Part shown: positions 37,341-45,165 of the stretch, piece after piece
Position numbering within the stretch: position 1 is the stretch's first letter
How the letters are laid out: each line of letters starts with the position of its first letter
Assembly: GCA_021826035.1 (NCBI GenBank)
Contig: JAKBBE010000003.1
Coordinates: 1-64,000, forward strand
Reading direction: 5' to 3'
Length of the DNA: 64,000 nt
Source of the DNA: Pseudomonadota bacterium
GTDB lineage: Bacteria; Pseudomonadota; Gammaproteobacteria; Steroidobacterales; Steroidobacteraceae
Program-made: the position numbers and the translations under genes
The notes under the pieces: generated by a model
Database searches by the model: none
Seen by the model: only the letters and a program-made list of their open reading frames with translations
What the model was told of the DNA's origin: nothing

Positions 37341-38410
37341 GCGAATCGAGCGCATCGGCGGGCGCACCGGCGCGCGCCGACGCCGCGGCGCTCGATCCGC
37401 CGCGCGCGTACGGCGCGCCGCTCACTCGCGTGCGGGTGCGCGCCGAGCCGGAGGATTTCTGTGTCGAGGAGTGCCTCGGGTTCGCGCCCGCCGGCGCCGG
37501 CGCGCATGTCCTGCTCCAGGTGCGCAAGCGCGACGCGAACACCGTGTGGGTGGCCGGGGAACTCGCCCGCCTGGGCGGCTGCCGGCCGTTTGAGGTCGGC
37601 TATGCCGGGCTGAAGGACCGGCGCGCGGTGGCGGTGCAGTGGTTCACGGTGCCGCGCGGCTCGCGCTCTCCTGAGCAGTGGCGGGGCGTACGCGCGGAGG
37701 GCTTCGAGGTGCTGGAGGCACAGGGCCACACCCGCAAGCTGCCGCGCGGGGCGCTCGAGGGCAATCGCTTTCGCATCTACGCGCGCGGCGCGCCGCCGGC
37801 CCCACCGGCGCTGCAGGCGCGGCTTGAGCACATTGCCGCGCACGGCGTGCCGAACTACTTCGGGCCGCAGCGCTTTGGCCGCGAGGGCGGCAATCTGGCG
37901 AACCTGCCGGCCGATCCGAGTGCGCTGCGTCCCGGCGAGCGCAGCTTCGTGCTCTCGGCGGCGCGCAGCCTGCTGTTCAATGCGGTGCTCGCCGAGCGGG
38001 TGCGTACGGGCCGGTGGTGCGAGCTTGAGGCGGGCGATCGCGCCCAGCTCGACGGACGCGGCAGTCATTTCGCGGTCGAGGCGCCGGATGCGACGCTGCG
38101 CGAACGCGCCGCGCGGCTGGAGATCCACCCGAGCGGGCCGCTTTGGGGGCAGGGTGAAGCGGACTGCGAGGGCGCGGTGCGCACGCTCGAGACGGACATC
38201 GTGCGCGGCTATCCGGCGGCCTGCGCACTGCTCGAGGCGGCCGGCATGCGCCAGGAGCGGCGCAGCCTGCGTCTGGCGGTCCGTGACCTCGAGGCACGGA
38301 TCGAGCCCGACGGGGTGCGGCTGCAGTTCCGTCTGACCCGCGGCGCGTACGCCACCGCGGTGCTGCGCGAACTGTTCGTGCTCGAGGACTACGAGCCGAG
38401 CAGCACGTAG
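37337..38410 (+). CDS. truD: tRNA pseudouridine(13) synthase
   Basis: Isomerises U13 in tRNA(Glu). GTG start at 37337 overlapping the upstream stop; 357 residues. Catalytic Asp D94 in GYAGLKDRRAVAVQWF, EDFCVEECLGF near 39-50, GVPNYFGPQRFGREGGNL near 170-187, and C-terminal motif LTRGAYATAVLRELF. An earlier in-frame start at 37307 would extend into the preceding gene without a ribosome site. The last 22 bp overlap the convergent Smr gene. Confidence 0.94.
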   Translation: MSESSASAGAPARADAAALDPPRAYGAPLTRVRVRAEPEDFCVEECLGFAPAGAGAHVLLQVRKRDANTVWVAGELARLGGCRPFEVGYAGLKDRRAVAVQWFTVPRGSRSPEQWRGVRAEGFEVLEAQGHTRKLPRGALEGNRFRIYARGAPPAPPALQARLEHIAAHGVPNYFGPQRFGREGGNLANLPADPSALRPGERSFVLSAARSLLFNAVLAERVRTGRWCELEAGDRAQLDGRGSHFAVEAPDATLRERAARLEIHPSGPLWGQGEADCEGAVRTLETDIVRGYPAACALLEAAGMRQERRSLRLAVRDLEARIEPDGVRLQFRLTRGAYATAVLRELFVLEDYEPSST

Positions 38411-38922
38411 ATGGCGCCCGTGCCGCCATCGACCGCGCGCGCCGAGACGAACGCCAGCACCGGCCCGAGGCGCCGCAACAGGGCGGCCACCAGACCCTTG
38501 AGCACCGGACCGCGATGACCGGAGCGCAGCCCCTTGCCGTGCACGATGCGCACGCAGCGCCAGTCGCGCCCCAGCGCCTCGGTGAGAAACTCGCGCAGCG
38601 CCTGCTTCGCCTGCGGCACGGTCAGTCCGTGCAGATCAAGTTCGCCCTGCACCCGGTACTCCCCGCGGCGCAGGCGCCGCAGCACCTCGAGCGGCACCCC
38701 CTCGCGGCGAAACACCAGCTCATCGCCGGCGGCGAGCGCCGGGTCGAGCGGATTGCCGCTCAGGCTTTCCTCCAGCACGGCGAGCCGATCGGCGCGCGAG
38801 AACCGCGCCGCGGGCGGCGGCTTGGGCCGCTGCGGACTCGGCGCAGCTCGCGCCAGTGGCTTCACCCCGCGCACCGCGGCGCGAAACAGCTGCCGATCCT
38901 CATCGCGGTCCGATACGCACAC
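38389..38922 (-). CDS. Smr-domain protein
   Basis: 177 residues. GTG start at 38922 has a strong GGAGGT ribosome site upstream. The N-terminal half (1-85) is Pro/Arg-rich and probably unstructured. The Smr domain begins at about residue 93 with ELDLHGLTVPQAK and continues with RIVHGKGLRS near 122-131, the MutS2-related nuclease-like fold (YdaL type). Such proteins are small nucleases or RNA-binding factors; the substrate cannot be told. It is the only minus-strand gene in the ispD-pcm run and its 3' end overlaps truD by 22 bp in convergent orientation. Confidence 0.88.
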   Translation of the reverse strand: MCVSDRDEDRQLFRAAVRGVKPLARAAPSPQRPKPPPAARFSRADRLAVLEESLSGNPLDPALAAGDELVFRREGVPLEVLRRLRRGEYRVQGELDLHGLTVPQAKQALREFLTEALGRDWRCVRIVHGKGLRSGHRGPVLKGLVAALLRRLGPVLAFVSARAVDGGTGAIYVLLGS

Positions 38923-38999
38923 GCTACCTCCGCCGATTTTGCTTCCAGTATAGTCGCGCCCTTCCCGAGGATCGTCCTCGCCGCGGCGCTACCCTGCCT

Positions 39000-39758
39000 G
39001 TGAAAATTCTGCTCAGCAACGACGACGGCTATCTCGCCACCGGCCTGCGCGTGCTGCGCCGCCGGCTCGCCGAACTCGGTGAACTCACCGTCGTCGCTCC
39101 CGACCGCAACCGCAGCGGCGCGAGCAATTCGCTCACGCTCGACATGCCGCTGCGAGTGATGGAGATCGAACCGGGTCTGTACTGCGTGCAGGGCACGCCG
39201 ACCGACTGCGTGCATCTGGCGATCACCGGGTTGTTCGAGGACGAACACGACATGGTCGTCTCCGGGATCAACGACGGGGCCAATCTTGGCGATGACGTGC
39301 TCTATTCCGGCACCGTGGCGGCGGCCATCGAAGGGCGCTTCCTCGGGCTGCCGACGCTCGCGGTCTCGCTGTGCACCCGACCGGGCAGCGGCGGGCACTA
39401 CGAGACGGCGGCGGCGGTGGCGCACCGGCTGGTGAGCGAGATGCTCGCCCGGCCGCTGGAGTCCTCGCTGATCCTCAACGTGAATGTGCCGGACGTGCCC
39501 TTCGAGGCGCTGCGCGGCTTTCGCAGCACCCGACTCGGGCACCGTCATCGCTCAGAACCGATCGTGCCGGCGCGTGATCCGCGCGGCCGCCCGGTGTACT
39601 GGGTGGGGCCGGCCGGTCCGCAGCAGGATGCCGGGCCGGGCACTGATTTCCACGCCGTCGATGGCGGTTACGTGTCGGTCACGCCCCTGCAGGTCGATCT
39701 GACCCGCCATGCGGCGCTCGGTGCGCTCACCGAGTGGCTGGAGGGATTCGATGGCTGA
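39000..39758 (+). CDS. surE: 5'/3'-nucleotidase SurE
   Basis: Metal-dependent nucleoside monophosphate phosphatase linked to stationary-phase survival. 252 residues from GTG at 39000. SNDDG at residues 6-10 holds metal ligands D8 and D9, [10 protein letters not shown] near 35-44, and [22 protein letters not shown] near 87-108. Upstream frame to 38856 is not supported. Overlaps pcm by 8 bp; surE-pcm is a conserved pair. Confidence 0.96.
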   Translation: MKILLSNDDGYLATGLRVLRRRLAELGELTVVAPDRNRSGASNSLTLDMPLRVMEIEPGLYCVQGTPTDCVHLAITGLFEDEHDMVVSGINDGANLGDDVLYSGTVAAAIEGRFLGLPTLAVSLCTRPGSGGHYETAAAVAHRLVSEMLARPLESSLILNVNVPDVPFEALRGFRSTRLGHRHRSEPIVPARDPRGRPVYWVGPAGPQQDAGPGTDFHAVDGGYVSVTPLQVDLTRHAALGALTEWLEGFDG

Positions 39759-40413
39759 CCTGCGCATGGCCGGGATCGGCATGACCTCTGCGCGCACCCG
39801 TGATCGGCTCGTGCAGCGCCTGCGCGAGCAGGGCATCAGCAATCTGGCGGTGCTCGATCGGATCCGCAACACCCCGCGGCACATCTTTGTGGATGAGGCG
39901 CTCGGCAGCCGCGCCTACGAGGATACGGCGTTGCCGATCGGCTTCGGCCAGACCATCTCCCAGCCGTACATCGTGGCGCGCATGACCGAGGCGCTGCTGG
40001 AGGGCGGGCCGCTTGGCACCGTGCTCGAGGTGGGCACGGGCTGCGGATATCAGAGCGCGGTGCTGGCGCCGCTCGTGGAGCGGCTGTACACGATCGAGCG
40101 GATCGGGGCGCTGATCGAGCGGGCCAAGGAGCGGCTGAAGGAGCTGGAGATCCGTAACGTGAAGTTCCACCACGGCGACGGCACGCAGGGCTGGAAGTCC
40201 CAGGCGCCGTTCGACGGGATCCTGGTGGCGGCTGCCCCGTTGGCGGTACCGCCGGCGCTGCTGAAGCAGCTCGCCCCGGGCGGACGGCTGATCGTGCCGG
40301 TGGGCACCGAGGGCAAACAGGAGCTGATGCGCTACACGCGGCGCGAGCAGGGCGTGACGCGCGAGTCGCTCGGGCGCGTGGCATTCGTGCCACTGCTCGG
40401 GGGTCGCAGCTGA
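39751..40413 (+). CDS. pcm: Protein-L-isoaspartate O-methyltransferase
   Basis: Repairs isoaspartyl residues in aged proteins using SAM. 220 residues from ATG at 39751. Substrate-loop region [18 protein letters not shown] near 64-81, SAM motif [17 protein letters not shown] near 92-107, motif [12 protein letters not shown] near 152-161, and the C-terminal LIVPVGTEG. In relatives nlpD and rpoS often follow; they are absent here and an unusual structured element occupies the space. Confidence 0.96.
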   Translation: MADLRMAGIGMTSARTRDRLVQRLREQGISNLAVLDRIRNTPRHIFVDEALGSRAYEDTALPIGFGQTISQPYIVARMTEALLEGGPLGTVLEVGTGCGYQSAVLAPLVERLYTIERIGALIERAKERLKELEIRNVKFHHGDGTQGWKSQAPFDGILVAAAPLAVPPALLKQLAPGGRLIVPVGTEGKQELMRYTRREQGVTRESLGRVAFVPLLGGRS

Positions 40414-40418
40414 GCGGC

Positions 40419-40448
40419 TTGCTTCCGCGTATCGCACGCGGTTAACAT
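40419..40448 (+). promoter_or_regulatory. Candidate promoter upstream of the 40491-40641 element
   Basis: TTGCTT (40419-40424) and TAACAT (40443-40448) with 18-bp spacing, starting just after the pcm stop. Each box matches 4 of 6 consensus bases. A transcript would begin near 40456 and enter the left arm of the inverted repeat after about 35 nt. Confidence 0.4.
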
Positions 40449-40490
40449 AGTCCCCGTCTCCTGGCGGCGACAGTTTGGCGTTCGCGACGA

Positions 40491-40641
40491 GACGAGGGAG
40501 AAGGCACAGGGAGGAGGGGGCGTTGACACAAAAGCAACAGCCGGATCGCGACCTCGAAAGCAACAATACACCCACGCAGCGCTGCCGTAGGCAGCGCTCG
40601 GTCGTAGAGTCCTGAACCCCTCCCCCTGTGCCTTCTTCGTC
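40491..40641 (+). ncRNA. Candidate structured RNA or small mobile repeat with 25-bp pairing arms
   Basis: The left arm 40491-40519 and right arm 40617-40641 pair in three blocks: GACGA; AGAAGGCACAGGG; GGAGGGG. These are broken only by a 3-nt and a 1-nt bulge on the left. Inside, CGACC (40549-40553) can pair with GGTCG (40600-40604), and AGCGCTGCC (40578-40586) pairs perfectly with GGCAGCGCT (40590-40598) across loop GTA. A closed end-stem, open middle and inner stem over about 151 nt recall the overall architecture of 6S-type RNAs. The sequence is not recognisable as 6S and the usual neighbours are missing. A MITE-like repeat is an alternative. The strand is assumed from the upstream promoter candidate. 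Confidence 0.4.
40523..40615 (+). CDS. Micro-ORF inside the structured element (30 residues, uncertain)
   Basis: TTG at 40523 is preceded by AGGGAGGAGGGGGCG, one of the strongest Shine-Dalgarno matches in the window, and opens a 30-codon frame (MTQKQQPDRDLESNNTP...) ending in TGA at 40613. The product is hydrophilic with no signal or membrane segment and resembles nothing I know. The ribosome site lies in the left arm of the long stem, so translation would be blocked when the stem is closed. The frame may be chance, since purine-rich stem arms mimic ribosome sites. Confidence 0.25.
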   Translation: MTQKQQPDRDLESNNTPTQRCRRQRSVVES

Positions 40642-40657
40642 CGACGCGCGGCGCGGA

Positions 40658-41029
40658 TTACTCGAGAAACAGCGCCGCCGCCACCCGGCGGTCCTCATGC
40701 ACCAGGACGTTGAAGGTGCGGCAGGCCGCCCCGAGGTCCATCACTTCGACCCCGATGGCGTGCGCCGCAAAGGCCGCACGCACCGCCGCCGGCGCGAAGC
40801 GCTGGCGCGGCCCGGTACCGATCAGCACGACTTCAGGCTCGAGCGCGAACAGGGGCTCGAGGTGCGCCACCTCGAGGTCCTCGATGCGCTGCGGCGCCCA
40901 GGCGCTCACCAGCTGCTCGGCGGTCACGATGCAGCTGGCGCGCACCACATGCTCCCCGATGCGCAGCGCCTCGGCCGAATAGGCCCGCACCGTGTTGACG
41001 TGCGTTCCGCTCTCTAATGTGAATCGCAT
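40658..41029 (-). CDS. Mth938-like domain protein (DUF498 family)
   Basis: 123 residues from ATG at 41029 (MRFTLESGTHVNTVRAY). Pattern of the Mth938/Xcc1710/NDUFAF3-like family: LRIGEHVVRASCIVTAEQLV, then EPEVVLIGTGPRQRFAP around 67-83 and MDLGAACRTFNVLVHEDRRVAAALFLE at the end. The mitochondrial relative assists complex I assembly; the bacterial role is not settled. Its start lies only 18 bp from the divergent RpfE-like gene, so the two promoters must lie inside the opposing genes or overlap. A longer frame to 42007 is antisense to the neighbour and not real. Confidence 0.85.
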   Translation of the reverse strand: MRFTLESGTHVNTVRAYSAEALRIGEHVVRASCIVTAEQLVSAWAPQRIEDLEVAHLEPLFALEPEVVLIGTGPRQRFAPAAVRAAFAAHAIGVEVMDLGAACRTFNVLVHEDRRVAAALFLE

Positions 41030-41047
41030 GACGGTACGATACCGCCG

Positions 41048-42061
41048 GTGAGCGAACTCGTCATCGTCATTACCGATCTGTACCTCGGCGCCGAGTCCGG
41101 GACGGCACCCGTCCCGCGCGGCACGCTGCCCGGCCTGGAGGCGCTCGGGCGCTTTGCGCGCGCCGCGCCGCTGCCGGACGGCTGGCGGCCGTGGGTGGCG
41201 CACTGGCTCGATCTGGCCCGCTATGGCGCGCTGCCGGTGGCGAGTGTGGCGGCGGCGGCGCTGGGCGAAGCGCCGGGCGACGCGCTGTGGCTCGCCGAGC
41301 CGCTGAGCCTCACCGAAGGGGTGGGGCGGGTGCATCTGGAGCGGCGCGGCCGGCTGCGCCTGACGCCCGCCGAGGCGATGCGTCTGGCGCAGGATTTCAA
41401 TGCGCTCTACGCCGGCTCCGGGTTGACGCTGACGGTCTTGCCGGACGGAACATTGCTGCTCGGGGCCCCGGCGGGTGCGCCGGTGCGTACCTGGGATCCG
41501 GCTCGCCTGCCTGCCGAGTCGCTTGCCGAGCGCCTCCCGAGCGGTCCTGGGGCTGCCGAGCTGCGCCGTCTCGGCTCGGAACTGGAGATGTGGCTGTACA
41601 CCCATCCGCTGAACGCTGAGCGCGCCGCGCGCGGCGCGCCACCGATCTCGCAGCTGTGGATCTGGGGCGGTGGGGCGGGTGCGGCGGCGCCGCTCGCCGG
41701 TGCGCCGTTGCACGCCGAGGTGTACGGCGAGGAGGCGTATCTGGCCGGGCTCGCCACGCTCGGCGCCGGCACCCTGCGCGCGCCGCCCGATGCGCTGGCC
41801 GCCGTGCTCGCTGCGGCGGCGGGACGGATGCTCTGTGCCCTGGAGAGCGGCGAGGCGCTGCGGCGGATGCGCCAGGCCGATCTGCTCGGCGCGCTTGCCG
41901 ACCTCGATCAGCGCTGGATCGCCCCGGCGGTCGCGGCGCTTGGCGCCGGGTCGCTGCAGCGGCTCTGGCTGCTCGCCAATGACCGGGCGTGGTGTCTGCG
42001 CCGCCACGATCTGTGGCGGCGCTGGCGGCGCGGCCGCACGGCGCTCGAGGCACTGGCGTGA
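41048..42061 (+). CDS. RpfE-like protein, cofactor-independent phosphoglycerate mutase-related
   Basis: 337 residues, GTG start at 41048. Opens with LVIVITDLYLG, followed by an Ala/Leu-rich domain with TPAEAMRLAQDFNALYAGSGLTL, the segment LEMWLYTHPLNAERAARG, and PPISQLWIWGGG near 199-210. These features match proteins annotated as RpfE in Xanthomonas, whose C-terminal part resembles alkaline-phosphatase-fold mutases. The biochemical role is unknown. Adjacent recJ, prfB and lysS reproduce the neighbourhood of xanthomonad rpfE. Stop overlaps recJ (GTGA). Confidence 0.65.
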   Translation: MSELVIVITDLYLGAESGTAPVPRGTLPGLEALGRFARAAPLPDGWRPWVAHWLDLARYGALPVASVAAAALGEAPGDALWLAEPLSLTEGVGRVHLERRGRLRLTPAEAMRLAQDFNALYAGSGLTLTVLPDGTLLLGAPAGAPVRTWDPARLPAESLAERLPSGPGAAELRRLGSELEMWLYTHPLNAERAARGAPPISQLWIWGGGAGAAAPLAGAPLHAEVYGEEAYLAGLATLGAGTLRAPPDALAAVLAAAAGRMLCALESGEALRRMRQADLLGALADLDQRWIAPAVAALGAGSLQRLWLLANDRAWCLRRHDLWRRWRRGRTALEALA

Positions 42062-43779
42062 CGCTGCGGGTGGTGCGCCGCACGGCCCCGCCGGAGGTGA
42101 GCGGGTTCGGCGAGGCGCTGCATCCGGTGCTGCGACGGGTGTATGCCGCGCGCGGCGTTCGCAGTGCGCGCGAACTGGATACGGGCCTTGAGCATCTGAC
42201 GCCGGTGGGTACCCTGGAGTCGGTCGAGGCCGCCGCGCAGTTGCTGCTCGCCGAGCGCGATGGCGGGCGCATTCTGGTGATCGGGGATTTTGATGCCGAC
42301 GGCGCGACCAGTACCGCTCTGATGCTGCGGGCGCTGCGCGCCTGGGGGTTCACGGCGGACTTCCTGGTGCCGAACCGGTTCGAGTTCGGGTACGGACTGA
42401 CGCCGCAGATCGTACGCGTCGCCGCCGAGCGCAAACCCACGCTCATCGTCACGGTCGACAACGGCATCGCCTCGCTCGCCGGCGTCGAGGAGGCGCGCGC
42501 GCACGGCATCGAGGTGCTCATCACCGATCATCATCTGCCCGGCGAGCAGCTTCCCGCAGCGCGCGTCATCGTCAACCCCAACCTGCCGGGCAGCCGCTTC
42601 GCCAGTGGCTCGCTCGCCGGCGTGGGCGTGGCGTTCTACGTGCTCGCGGCGCTGCGCCGCCAGCTCGGGGCGGCCGGGCTGCTCGGCGCCGCGGCGCCGG
42701 GGGTCGCCGAGTGGCTCGATCTGGTCGCCCTCGGCACGGTCGCCGATCTGGTGCCGCTTGATCACAACAACCGGGTGCTGGTCGATCAGGGCCTCAAGCG
42801 CATCCGCGCCGGACGTTGCGTCGCGGGTATCCGCGCGTTGTTGGCACTGGCGTCGCGCGAGCCGGCGCGCCTGGTGAGCGCTGACCTCGGGTTCACCGTC
42901 GGGCCGCGTCTGAACGCCGCCGGGCGCCTTGAGGACATGTCGATCGGCATTCAGTGCCTGCTGGAGGACGACCCGGTGGCGGCCGCGGCGCTTGCTGCGC
43001 GGCTCGATGCTCTGAACCGCGAACGGCGGGAGATCGAGGCGCGCATGCAGGCCGAGGCGCTTGCCGCCGTGCGCGGACTCGCCGAACGCGATCCGCACGC
43101 CGAGCAGCGCAGCGCGGTGTGCCTGTTCGATCCGCAGTGGCACCAGGGTGTTGTAGGGTTGGTTGCAAGCCGCGTGAAAGATCGGCTGCGCCGGCCCGTG
43201 ATCGCCTTCGCCGCCGCCGGTGATGAGGAGTTGCGCGGCTCGGCGCGCTCGGTGCCCGGCATCCACATCCGCGACGTGCTGGCGCAACTCGATGCGCGCC
43301 ATCCGGGCCTGATCGGGCGCTTCGGCGGGCATGCGATGGCCGCCGGGCTGACACTTGCGCGCGCGGCGCTCGATCCATTCGCGGCGTGCTTTGATGCGAC
43401 GGTGGCCGCCTGGCCCGAACGCAGCGCACTGCGCGATGCAATCGAGACCGACGGGGCGCTCGCGGTGCAGGACATCGCGCTTGAGACCGCCGAGGCGCTG
43501 CGCGCCGGCGGGCCGTGGGGACAGGCATTTCCCGAGCCGAGCTTCGATGGGGTGTTCACGGTGCGCACCGCCCGGGTGGTCGGGGAGCGACATCTGAAGA
43601 TGTGGGTGCAGGGCGAGCGCAACCGCGCCTTCGATGCCATCGCGTTCAACAGCCTCGATCCTCAAGCCGAAGCGCCCCTGCCGCAGGGCGAGCGGCGGCT
43701 GGTGTACCGTCTGGACGTCAACGAATACCAGGGCGAGCGGCGGTTGCAGCTGCTGGTCGATCACATTCTCGACCCCTGA
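42058..43779 (+). CDS. recJ: Single-stranded-DNA-specific exonuclease RecJ
   Basis: 5'-3' ssDNA exonuclease for recombination and mismatch repair. 573 residues from GTG at 42058. DHH-domain motif I DFDADGATST with D77, D79 and D81, motif II with VDNGI (134-138), motif III TDHHLPG with D157-H158-H159, and the DHHA1 domain with RFGGHAMAAGLTL near 421-433. C-terminal OB-fold follows. An extended frame from 41989 lies inside the previous gene. Confidence 0.95.
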   Translation: MTLRVVRRTAPPEVSGFGEALHPVLRRVYAARGVRSARELDTGLEHLTPVGTLESVEAAAQLLLAERDGGRILVIGDFDADGATSTALMLRALRAWGFTADFLVPNRFEFGYGLTPQIVRVAAERKPTLIVTVDNGIASLAGVEEARAHGIEVLITDHHLPGEQLPAARVIVNPNLPGSRFASGSLAGVGVAFYVLAALRRQLGAAGLLGAAAPGVAEWLDLVALGTVADLVPLDHNNRVLVDQGLKRIRAGRCVAGIRALLALASREPARLVSADLGFTVGPRLNAAGRLEDMSIGIQCLLEDDPVAAAALAARLDALNRERREIEARMQAEALAAVRGLAERDPHAEQRSAVCLFDPQWHQGVVGLVASRVKDRLRRPVIAFAAAGDEELRGSARSVPGIHIRDVLAQLDARHPGLIGRFGGHAMAAGLTLARAALDPFAACFDATVAAWPERSALRDAIETDGALAVQDIALETAEALRAGGPWGQAFPEPSFDGVFTVRTARVVGERHLKMWVQGERNRAFDAIAFNSLDPQAEAPLPQGERRLVYRLDVNEYQGERRLQLLVDHILDP

Positions 43780-43941
43780 GCATTTCCCCTCCGCGCAGCT
43801 GCTGCGTCATACCTCATTGAGCGCGGCCCTTGCCGCGCCGTGCGCCGCGCGCCGGCTAGGGCCGGTGTGTGGCGAGGGAGTCGGAATGGCGTGCGCTAGG
43901 GGTGCGCCGTCGGGCACGGACTGGGGATGCCCGACGGGCGG

Positions 43942-43970
43942 CTGCCAAACACCGCGTAACGCGGTATGAT
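43942..43970 (+). promoter_or_regulatory. Promoter with palindromic operator before the LuxR-type gene
   Basis: CTGCCA (43942-43947) and TATGAT (43965-43970) with exactly 17 bp between them. The spacer is almost filled by a perfect 15-bp palindrome, ACCGCGT A ACGCGGT (43951-43965). A dimeric regulator bound there would cover the promoter. The leader to the regulator gene would be about 115-135 nt. The rest of the 43780-43940 gap shows no gene. Confidence 0.5.
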
Positions 43971-43997
43971 CGACGTCAATCCTACTTCGGTCGGTGC

Positions 43998-44018
43998 GCA
44001 ATGGGCTCGCCCCATTGC
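43998..44018 (+). promoter_or_regulatory. Leader hairpin upstream of the LuxR-type gene
   Basis: Arms GCAATGGG (43998-44005) and CCCATTGC (44011-44018) with loop CTCGC. It lies in the presumed leader, starting about 20 nt after the predicted transcription start. No T-run follows, so it is not a standard terminator. Confidence 0.35.
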
Positions 44019-44092
44019 ACGCCGGAATAACGGTATATCTGAAATAACACGCGGGCCGTGCTCCGCGCCGTCCCCGGCCGGCGTGGCGGTCC

Positions 44093-45121
44093 GTGCCGGG
44101 TGGGGGTCTCTTGGAAGCAATTCTGCAGTTCGCACAGCAGCTGTACCGCATTGCGCAGCGGGCCGGGCCGGAGCCGTTCGAGGATCTGGCGCTTGCGGCG
44201 CTGACCGAACAGGTGCCGTTCGATGCGGCGCTGTGGTTCACCGGTCAGATCGATGGCGGCCAACTGCAGGTGCACCGGCTGCACGCCTACCGCATGCCGC
44301 CGGCGGCGCTCGAGCCGCTGGTGACTCTGGTGCGTCAGCGGCCCGAGGCGCTGGCGGCGACCGCCGGCACGCACGGCACGGCGCACCTGGAGGATGCCGA
44401 GGCGCTGCTTGCGCGCGGCCTCGATGCGGCTGCGCACGAGCAACTGTGTCGCGGACGCATCGAGCGGCAGCTGCTGATGGGCACCGCCGCCTGCGGAACC
44501 CCGGGCGGCGAGTGGCTCTCGCTGCACCGAGCGCAGAGTGGCGCGCCGTTCGATGCCCAGGACTGCGAGCGCGTGCAGGTGTTGATGCCGCACCTCTCGG
44601 AGTCGCGCGCCGTGCATCGGGCGCTGTGCCTGCGGCACGCCTCGGCCGAGCCGGGCATTGCGCCCGGACCGCATCGGGCGCTCACGCTGTGCGACGGCAC
44701 GGTGCTGCACTGCGGCGGGCGTCTCGCTGAGGCGATCGGCATACGCTGGCCGGAGTGGAACGGACTGCGTCTGCCGGCGGGGCTGCTCGCCCGGGCGCAG
44801 CGCGAGGAGGCCGTGGCGCTGGAGGGACTTGGACAGATCATTCAGGCGCGTCGCTTCACCGATGCGCTCGTGCTGAGCCTGCGCTCCACGCCACCGCAGG
44901 AGCGGCTCACGCCGCGCGAATACGAGCTGGTGCGGCGGTTCGCCGCCGGGGAGGACTGCAACGCCCTGGCGCGTCGCAGCGGACTGGCACCGGCCACGGT
45001 CCGCAATCTGCTGCGCCTCGCGTACCGTAAGCTCGGGATCAACAGCCGCGCGCAGCTCTTGCGTCTGCTGCACCGGGCCGAGACGGGTGCGAGGGTGGAA
45101 TTTCCGCCGGCGGGCCGCTAG
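44093..45121 (+). CDS. LuxR-family transcriptional regulator
   Basis: 342 residues from GTG at 44093; an in-frame TTG at 44111 with GGGTGGGGG upstream is an equal candidate. The C-terminal HTH of the LuxR/FixJ class spans about 272-330, with LTPREYELVRRFAAGEDCNALARR and then ATVRNLLRLAYRKLGINSRAQLL. The N-terminal 200 residues show no autoinducer-binding, receiver or PAS motif I can name; they are Ala/Leu/Arg-rich and may form a GAF-like sensor domain. No luxI-type gene is adjacent. It is inserted between recJ and prfB, which are usually neighbours. Target genes unknown. Confidence 0.8.
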   Translation: MPGGGLLEAILQFAQQLYRIAQRAGPEPFEDLALAALTEQVPFDAALWFTGQIDGGQLQVHRLHAYRMPPAALEPLVTLVRQRPEALAATAGTHGTAHLEDAEALLARGLDAAAHEQLCRGRIERQLLMGTAACGTPGGEWLSLHRAQSGAPFDAQDCERVQVLMPHLSESRAVHRALCLRHASAEPGIAPGPHRALTLCDGTVLHCGGRLAEAIGIRWPEWNGLRLPAGLLARAQREEAVALEGLGQIIQARRFTDALVLSLRSTPPQERLTPREYELVRRFAAGEDCNALARRSGLAPATVRNLLRLAYRKLGINSRAQLLRLLHRAETGARVEFPPAGR

Positions 45122-45165
45122 CATGGCGGATCCCTTCCCGCATCTCACCCGGACGGCACCGCACG

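Noticed and set aside
40523..40528. TTGACA as a -35 promoter box
   Set aside because: The hexamer is a perfect -35 match, but no -10-like sequence lies 15-19 bp downstream (region reads atcgcgacctcg).
40491..40641. Firm assignment as 6S RNA, SRP RNA, RNase P RNA or tmRNA
   Set aside because: None of the conserved sequence blocks of those RNAs was found (for example the SRP GGAAG loop or the RNase P GAGGAAAGUC core); only the general shape resembles 6S.
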